From NCBI RefSeq assembly GCF_004798865.1, contig NW_025335761.1, positions 24,243,687 through 24,307,686 on the forward strand: 64,000 nt of DNA, given 5' to 3'. Under the pieces are notes generated by a model. That model saw only the letters and a program-made list of their open reading frames with translations. It ran no database searches and was not told where the DNA came from. Made by a program: the position numbers and the translations under genes. Positions 58,540 through 64,000 of the stretch are shown here, piece after piece. This DNA is from Varanus komodoensis. Its lineage: Eukaryota; Chordata; Lepidosauria; Squamata; Varanidae. Each line of letters starts with the position of its first letter. Within the stretch, counting starts at the first letter, position 1.

Positions 58540-58728
58540 ACAGGAAGCTTCATTATTTCAAATCATACTTCGGGTCCATCTAGCATACTATTATTGACAC
58601 TGACTGGCGGCAGCGCTACAGCACTACACTACTGATAGGAGTTTTTCTAGCCCTACCTGGAGATGCCAGGGATCAAACCTGGGTTCTTCTGGATGCCACA
58701 CTTAGGTTCTATCACAAAGCCATATCTC
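58540..58728 (-). mobile_element. tRNA-derived SINE, squamate type
   Basis: The minus strand contains the B box GGTTTGATCCC (58673-58683) followed by 'TGGCATCTCCAGGTAGGGCT', then 'GCCAGTCAGTGTC' and 'CTAGATGGACCCGAAG'. This order matches a common squamate SINE with a tRNA head and a 'CAGTCAGTGTAGAC..CTAGATGGACC' body. The A box is decayed. The length of about 190 bp is normal. Confidence 0.8.
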
Positions 58729-60475
58729 TTCCATAGAGCTTTCACGCCAGCTGCCTAGGGATATAAAGGTACATGTGAAGAAGAATTCAGTAAACATTTG
58801 TATCATATTCATTTGTAATAATTGTACTGTGCCTTTAAGGATGGAACCCTAACCTAGTGATAATTCCACTGATCATTGTTTAAGCCTTGATTATGCCAAT
58901 GGTTTTTCTTCCTATTAGTTGTATACCTATTCTAGTGTTGTTCCCCAATCTCTTTTCTCTCCTTAATTTGATTTCCTTCCCTCACAAATATTGTTTTAAA
59001 AACAATTTCTATCTCTCTGCTCATGGATTTAGTTTATATCTGAGGTTTCACTGATTGGGGTTGAATGACATGACAACCCATCATGGGTTTCTACCACACC
59101 GGTTTATCATGTCTGAATTCAGACTCATTACTGCAAGGTGACTGGTTTGAAGGCAACAAGCCACCCTGACAATCCATGCACATCACACTGACCCACAGCG
59201 AAATGTCCCAGGCCATAAATCTTCTGTTCCCCAGAAAATAGGGTTAATGCTCTTTTTCATTTTCCTAAGGACCTTGCAAAATGCAAATCAGGTAAAATGC
59301 AAATAAGTGGCAAGCTGAAAAATAGCTCACAATCACAGCATGGAACATCCAGACACTTGTGTGGTAGCTGGGTGCCTGGGCAAACTTAGGAAGAGTGGCA
59401 AGGGCTTTTTGCCTCTCTTGCCAAGTATGTTGCTAGCCAATTTCTGGTACCCATAATGATGTCACTTGCCTGGACTCTAATGATACAACAACCTGTTGTG
59501 GATATAAGAATCCCTAGAACAAGTTACCCATAGTGTAAAGTGCAATCACCTACAACTTTCTCAGTCTTTCTGGATATAAAGGGTGAGATCTAGTCTTCCC
59601 GAGAGTAGAGGAAAGGAGAGATATATCTGCAGTATTCTGTACCATGATCTCATTTCACTTAATCAACATATCTCACCCCTAACTGGTGATGACCCTTTGT
59701 ATACCCTTGAGAATATTGCTGTAGACCATCTAGGAATTCAAAGAAAATTAACAAACTACTGGGATCAGTCTTGTTTTCTTTTTTCTTATCTAGAGTTAGG
59801 GGTAGGCAATGATGACACCAGATTGTGATTTTCTTTAATAAAAAGGAAACAATGACTATGCAAAGATACAAAGGGTCTTTCCAAATTGGAGGAACAGCCA
59901 ATATAATGTAAAATAGGTTCAAGGTAGGAACCATTTTGTAAGTTTGCATCCATTTTCATCCTTCTTCAAGAATCTGAAAAGGGCAGGATGGGGAAACTTG
60001 TCTAACAGCTTTTCCAAAGCTGTTAGACAAGGATGTTTTTAATGGAAATGTACCTCAGTACAAGAGGAGCAGGAAAGTGATAGTGTTTTAGATTTTTAAA
60101 AAAATCACTCTTCAGACATCTTGGGCAAAAAAGGTGACCAATGCAATTCTTCAAAGCAACTTTTTACAAATGGGAATCTGCTTTACTTTTTCTATGTTCA
60201 GGGTTTTTCTCCCTCAATATTTCACCAAGCATTCTAAAATGTTTGCATATGTAAAACCTGTACTTCTTTTTGGCACCTGTAAATTCCACAAAGACTGTTG
60301 AAACTGTTCCAATTTTGTGACCCATCTGCCAATCATAATTTAACATTGTATAATGCAATTTCTTGTTTGTTTACTGATGGCCCTTAATATAGAAGAAATG
60401 AGTATATCTTAGACTTAATGACACCATGAGAATTATAAGTGGATGTATCAAAACTACTCCTACTTGCTGGCTTCC
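58729..60475. other. No recognised gene; contains a perfect hairpin
   Basis: No coding motif recognised. The hairpin at 59997-60031 is listed separately. Confidence 0.55.
59997..60031. repeat. Perfect 16-bp inverted repeat
   Basis: CTTGTCTAACAGCTTT (59997-60012) and AAAGCTGTTAGACAAG (60016-60031) are exact reverse complements with a 3-nt loop TCC. The right part, 60010-60036, is identical over 27 bp to the reverse complement of the RT motif region of the RTE LINE at about 50330-50356. Confidence 0.9.
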
Positions 60476-60479
60476 TTGT

Positions 60480-60960
60480 CCTTAGCCATACAGCTCCACA
60501 AGCTCTACAAAGGCAAGATGCTCTAGTGAGAGTACAGAAAAATCATGAACAATCCACTTCTATCAGTGCATGCTGATCTTCCTTATCTATCAATTGTCAG
60601 GCTCAAATTCAGGAAGCTCTTACTGGCATTAGCACAACATCCGTATAATAACTTTAACATCAATTCTCAATGGAAAGCTAAATGGGCAGCTGAACACCCA
60701 GAAACACGTAGATATTTAGATGATCCCATGCAAAAGGTGCCAGGTTTTGAATTACCCCACCAGTATTGGACAACTCTGAGCAGGATTCACACCTCACATG
60801 GTGTTTCCCAGGACCTGCTGCATAAATGGGGTATAGCACCCACCCCTCAGTGTGGCTGGCTGTAAACCGAGGACATATACAGGCCCAGTGTCTGACTTTT
60901 TTCACATAAACAATGCTGCATTTCAGTGGTTAGGTGGCCTAGACATTGATATGCATACAG
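60480..60960 (+). mobile_element. LINE C-terminal coding fragment, clade unclear
   Basis: The frame 60545-60865 (106 codons) carries 'WKAKWAAEHPETRRYLDDP', 'KVPGFELPHQYWTTLSRI', and 'LLHKWGIAPTPQCGW'. I recognise the pattern W...W-(x)n-DDPxxxxPGFxLPxxxWxxLxRIxTxxG-(x)n-LxKWGxxxxxxCxCG as the C-terminal region of a non-LTR retrotransposon polyprotein, with a Cys-containing knuckle at the end. After a frame change the DNA still reads 'AAFQWLGGLDID', a plausible end. The start is truncated and the RT itself is absent. It could also be a domesticated fragment, but nothing supports that. Confidence 0.6.
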
Positions 60961-62305
60961 AGATCTTGTTAACATTTATATTTTGAATGTGTTTTTAACT
61001 TAATTTAAATGCTAATAGATATCACAAGTCCATGTGTGATAAGCCATATGCCAAACAAATAAATAGCACATCTCCTTTAAAGCCTTCCTTGGGAAGGAGG
61101 GGACACAGCTTCCCATTGGTTCTAGGTCCCTTGACAGAAGCCACAATGTGCTTCTGTTTATTTGGTATCCAAAGCAGGTACTCCATCCCCTCCATTGCAA
61201 TCTCCTTCACCTCTACAAGTTGTTGAGTGCACAGCTGCAGCCAAGAGCCCGCTGAGTGTGTGTATGTTCCCTGTGCAATTTGGAGAACTCAGGTAAATTA
61301 AACAGGCTTGAATCTCTCCTGAATGGGAGTGTGTCCATGAACTCTGTACCTACTGTCTTGAAAAAGGTAAAAGATATACGCACGCGTTTCCTTTCTTATT
61401 CTTTAGGAAGTCATGTCTGACACCCGATAGCTAGTTTCCCCTTCTTCTCATAAATGATAGCTGTGCTTTCAGGCTGAGATAAGACGGGGAAAAAGGGAAT
61501 GGAGGGTGTCATTTGGAATGGTCTCTTTTGGCTTCTGCTTGTCCTCCTTATCTCACCTAATGACAGGGTGACTGCCAATGTTTATTTGGCCATTCCCATT
61601 CACCAGCTGCTCCAGTGCCATGTTGTTTTTCTTCCCAGATGGTTGCATGATGTTCCACGATAAAACTGACACAAAAAAACAATGCAGAATTTGTCTGAGG
61701 TTCAGCAAGCATGTGAAAAACATCTGATCTATCGCAGACCTAGCCAAGTTGCCTAATCTCAATGCCAGAGTAATTATGAGATGATCTGAAGAGAAGAGCC
61801 CCTGCCAGCTTGATCAGGTATGCTTCTGAAGGAGCACCAACATACTAATAAAATAATATCACCACCACTCACATCTTGGCTCAGAGACAAAAATCTGCTG
61901 CTGCAATGTGAAGGCTCCATGTAAGCAAGGTACGTCTGCAGTAGTACAAACCACAGCACGCCAACTAATGATTGTACATAAAATTATAAAATAAAGAGGA
62001 GAGTTGGGTGTGAGGGCAAAGAGTGCTAAAGTTAATGCTAATATTAAAAGCAATATTTTTAAATTGTAAATTTTAAATAAAGGATGGTGTAAATACAGGG
62101 GTAAAGGCACAAGTGGTGTGCAGCATCTTAAAACCAGTTTGCAATGATTGTGGTATTCCAGATACTGCAATCCTCCCAAAGACATAATATCAAGAAGGTG
62201 TAGGGATGCAAATCTTCTTGGGCACTAAGATAAGTCCATCTTTAGGGTTGATGTTAAGGACAGGCATTGGTGAGAACCTCAGAAGGCATCCACTGACAAA
62301 AAGTC
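60961..62305. other. No recognised feature
   Basis: No gene or repeat family recognised in this interval. Confidence 0.55.
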
Positions 62306-62309
62306 CCTG

Positions 62310-62560
62310 GAGTTGTTCTTTCTCTTTGCTATTGCAACCTTCTCTTTTCCCCACCTATGATCTGGTGCAAATGGTGATGAGAATGAGGAGCAGTAGATGC
62401 TACAGCCTCTTCAAGCAAGGAAGTGGTAGAAATGATGAAAAAGGGGAGGAAGAGTAAAAGAAGCTAGAGATAATGGCTGTGAGAAGATGGAGGGGGACTG
62501 AGCATTCTTGTCCAATGGTCCCCAGTAGCCTGGGGCTTGCATCTAAGTGAAATTAAAAAA
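62310..62560. repeat. Unclassified dispersed repeat, copy 2
   Basis: Aligns by eye to 15690-15900 in the same orientation: 'TTGTTCTTTCTCTTTGCTAT', 'GGTGATGAGAATGAGGAGCA', 'GTAGATGCTACAGCC' and 'GATGAAAAAGGGGAGGAAG' have close counterparts there. Diverged, with indels. Confidence 0.6.
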
Positions 62561-62879
62561 AGAACACATCGATCATGGTTTTGGAGAGGTTTTGGAAAGC
62601 TGATCAGGATCCCAACTACCAGAGGGTTTTCTACCAGGATCGAAGCTCCCCTGCCCCACCCCTGGTGGTACCTGAAAGCCTAATAAGTACAGCACAAAAC
62701 ATGAACTTGCCTAGAATTGTGTGGTTTTAATGTTCAGTGCCCAAATATAATTTGAAATTATTTTAATAATGTTGAGCTAAATTGCAGTTGAAATCAATTT
62801 TGTAGTAATTGTTTTCCCAACCATGAGTATTTAAATTCCCATCACCCATCTAATTTTATTTATGCAGGAGATTTAAAAA
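62561..62879. other. No recognised feature
   Basis: No gene or repeat family recognised in this interval. Confidence 0.5.
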
Positions 62880-63190
62880 TTTATTTATTTATTTATTAGA
62901 ACATTTCTANNNNNNNNNNNNNNNNNNNNNNNNNNNNNNNNNNNNNNNNNNNNNNNNNNNNNNNNNNNNNNNNNNNNNNNNNNNNNNNNNNNNNNNNNNN
63001 NNNNNNNNNAATATAAAATTAAAATTAACAATATAAAATAAATAAAAAATATAAAATATAAAAGAAGTCGCCCTGGCCAGATAAATAAGCAAATATTGTT
63101 AACAATTAAAATGACGTTTAAATAAAAAGGTCTTCACCTGGCGCCGAAAAACAAATAACGACAGCGCCAGGCGGACCTCTCTGGGGAAAT
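62880..63190 (-). mobile_element. L2 LINE 3' end, broken by assembly gap
   Basis: It starts with (TTTA)n and AGAACATTTCTA, as at 19018. After the gap come A/T-rich 3' UTR words and 'AAAAAGGTCTTCACCTGGCG' plus 'GCGCCAGGCGGACCTCTCTG', the same C-terminal coding remnant as at 18730-18785 and 19225-19285. Confidence 0.8.
62910..63009. other. Assembly gap (100 N)
   Basis: Exactly 100 N, the usual placeholder for a gap of unknown size. It falls in the low-complexity part of the L2 tail. Confidence 0.99.
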
Positions 63191-64000
63191 AGGAATTTAA
63201 AGAATTTAAATTTAAAATAGGAATTTAAAGACGAAAATCCATGTAAGGTAGCTCCCTGCCCATGTTATCTTGTACTCCCTATGTCCTAAAGCGGAGCAGC
63301 TGTACAAAGAATAGGGCCTAAAAAGTAATGTGCATTTCCAGGAGTTCTCAAAGGACTCTGCTTTCTGTGCCTTAGATAAAGAAGGGAATGGCATGCTGAT
63401 TTCATCTGCCTGCACAGGCCAGGAGCTCCAGGCTGCTGCTACTTTCTCATACAAAGGGTGTAGATATTGCTCAACCTGGACAAAGCTTCTGAAGGAGACC
63501 AGAAGACTTGCCTTTTGTACTGTGAGAAATCTGTCCTGTTTATATCAGCTAACTGCCTGTTATTTTGCATAGTAGCCTATACGACGGTGCTGGCCCACCC
63601 ATGAAACACAGTGTGAGATGCCTGCATGAGGTGGTGGAGCCAGAGAAGTGGAAAATGCTCTGCTTCTTTTCCCACAGCCAGGGGGATCCACCAGTAAATG
63701 AAGAATCCCACCAGCAGCTCTCTCAGCCTGGAAATTGCACAGCAACTAACTTGAGGTCTCATCAGTGACTGAGACTAGATCCACCCTGTTCTTTCTCTTG
63801 TGGAAACTGAGGCATTCTTGGTGAAATAGAACATCATATTCTTTTCTAAAATATGAGTAATTTTTTCTTCATCACAGCTGTAGTGATATTGTATTCTTGT
63901 AGGCTGTTAAAGGAATGACCAATATTTTTATTGTATATGAGCAATTGATAAGGCAACATTCACTGGAGAAGACAATCATGCTAGGGAAAGTTGAAGGCCG
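63191..64000. other. No recognised feature
   Basis: A short duplicated phrase 'AATAGGAATTTAAAG' occurs twice at 63188-63230. No coding motif recognised; the short frames at 63330-63768 overlap on opposite strands. Confidence 0.5.

Overview
The window looks like nuclear DNA from a squamate reptile (lizard or snake). The evidence is the repeat complement. There is a near full-length BovB (RTE) LINE, many CR1 and L2 LINE fragments, one L1 tail of lizard type, tRNA-derived SINEs, two hAT elements with target-site duplications, TA-type MITE-like elements, and a decayed Ty3/Gypsy integrase. I found no protein-coding host exon, tRNA, rRNA or other host RNA gene that I can support. Nearly every open frame is under 120 codons, and the longer or recognisable ones belong to LINEs. 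The window is best read as intergenic or deep intronic DNA. The species cannot be fixed from these data.

Layout. 1-5.5 kb: a pentanucleotide repeat, a degenerate tandem array (about 1.78-2.15 kb) and otherwise unrecognised sequence. 5.6-6.5 kb: 3' end of an L1 (minus). 7.2-8.0 kb: an L2 tail split by a TA-type MITE. 9.45-13.7 kb: a dense LINE cluster with two CR1 copies tail to tail, a CR1-related copy on each side, a MITE inside one CR1 and a fold-back hAT inside another. 17.9-20.2 kb: L2 tails and a CORE/MIR-like SINE. 24-31 kb: scattered LINE and SINE pieces. 31.7-33.6 kb: a CR1 with an L2-type tail inside it. 34.8-38.06 kb: the BovB element, itself hit by a 45-bp L2 tail. 38.29-39.12 kb: a hAT element with a perfect 8-bp target duplication. 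39.96-41.29 kb: a long L2 piece. 49.1-51.4 kb: a Gypsy integrase fossil followed by an old RTE LINE (minus). 51.8-54.6 kb: a fold-back element, CR1 and L2 pieces. 58.1-58.7 kb: a GC-rich patch and a tRNA SINE. 60.5-61.0 kb: a LINE C-terminal coding fragment. 62.9 kb: a 100-N assembly gap inside an L2 tail.

There are no operons or cooperating host genes here. The biology on show is layered transposition. Nested insertions give a relative order: CR1 and older L2 first, BovB later, and an L2-type tail and hAT elements among the later arrivals. I see no new biological system. The most useful leads are the two hAT elements, the nested BovB/L2 pair, an unclassified dispersed repeat (15.7 and 62.3 kb), a 27-bp identity between an RTE RT motif and a hairpin at 60.0 kb, and one canonical RFX-type motif.
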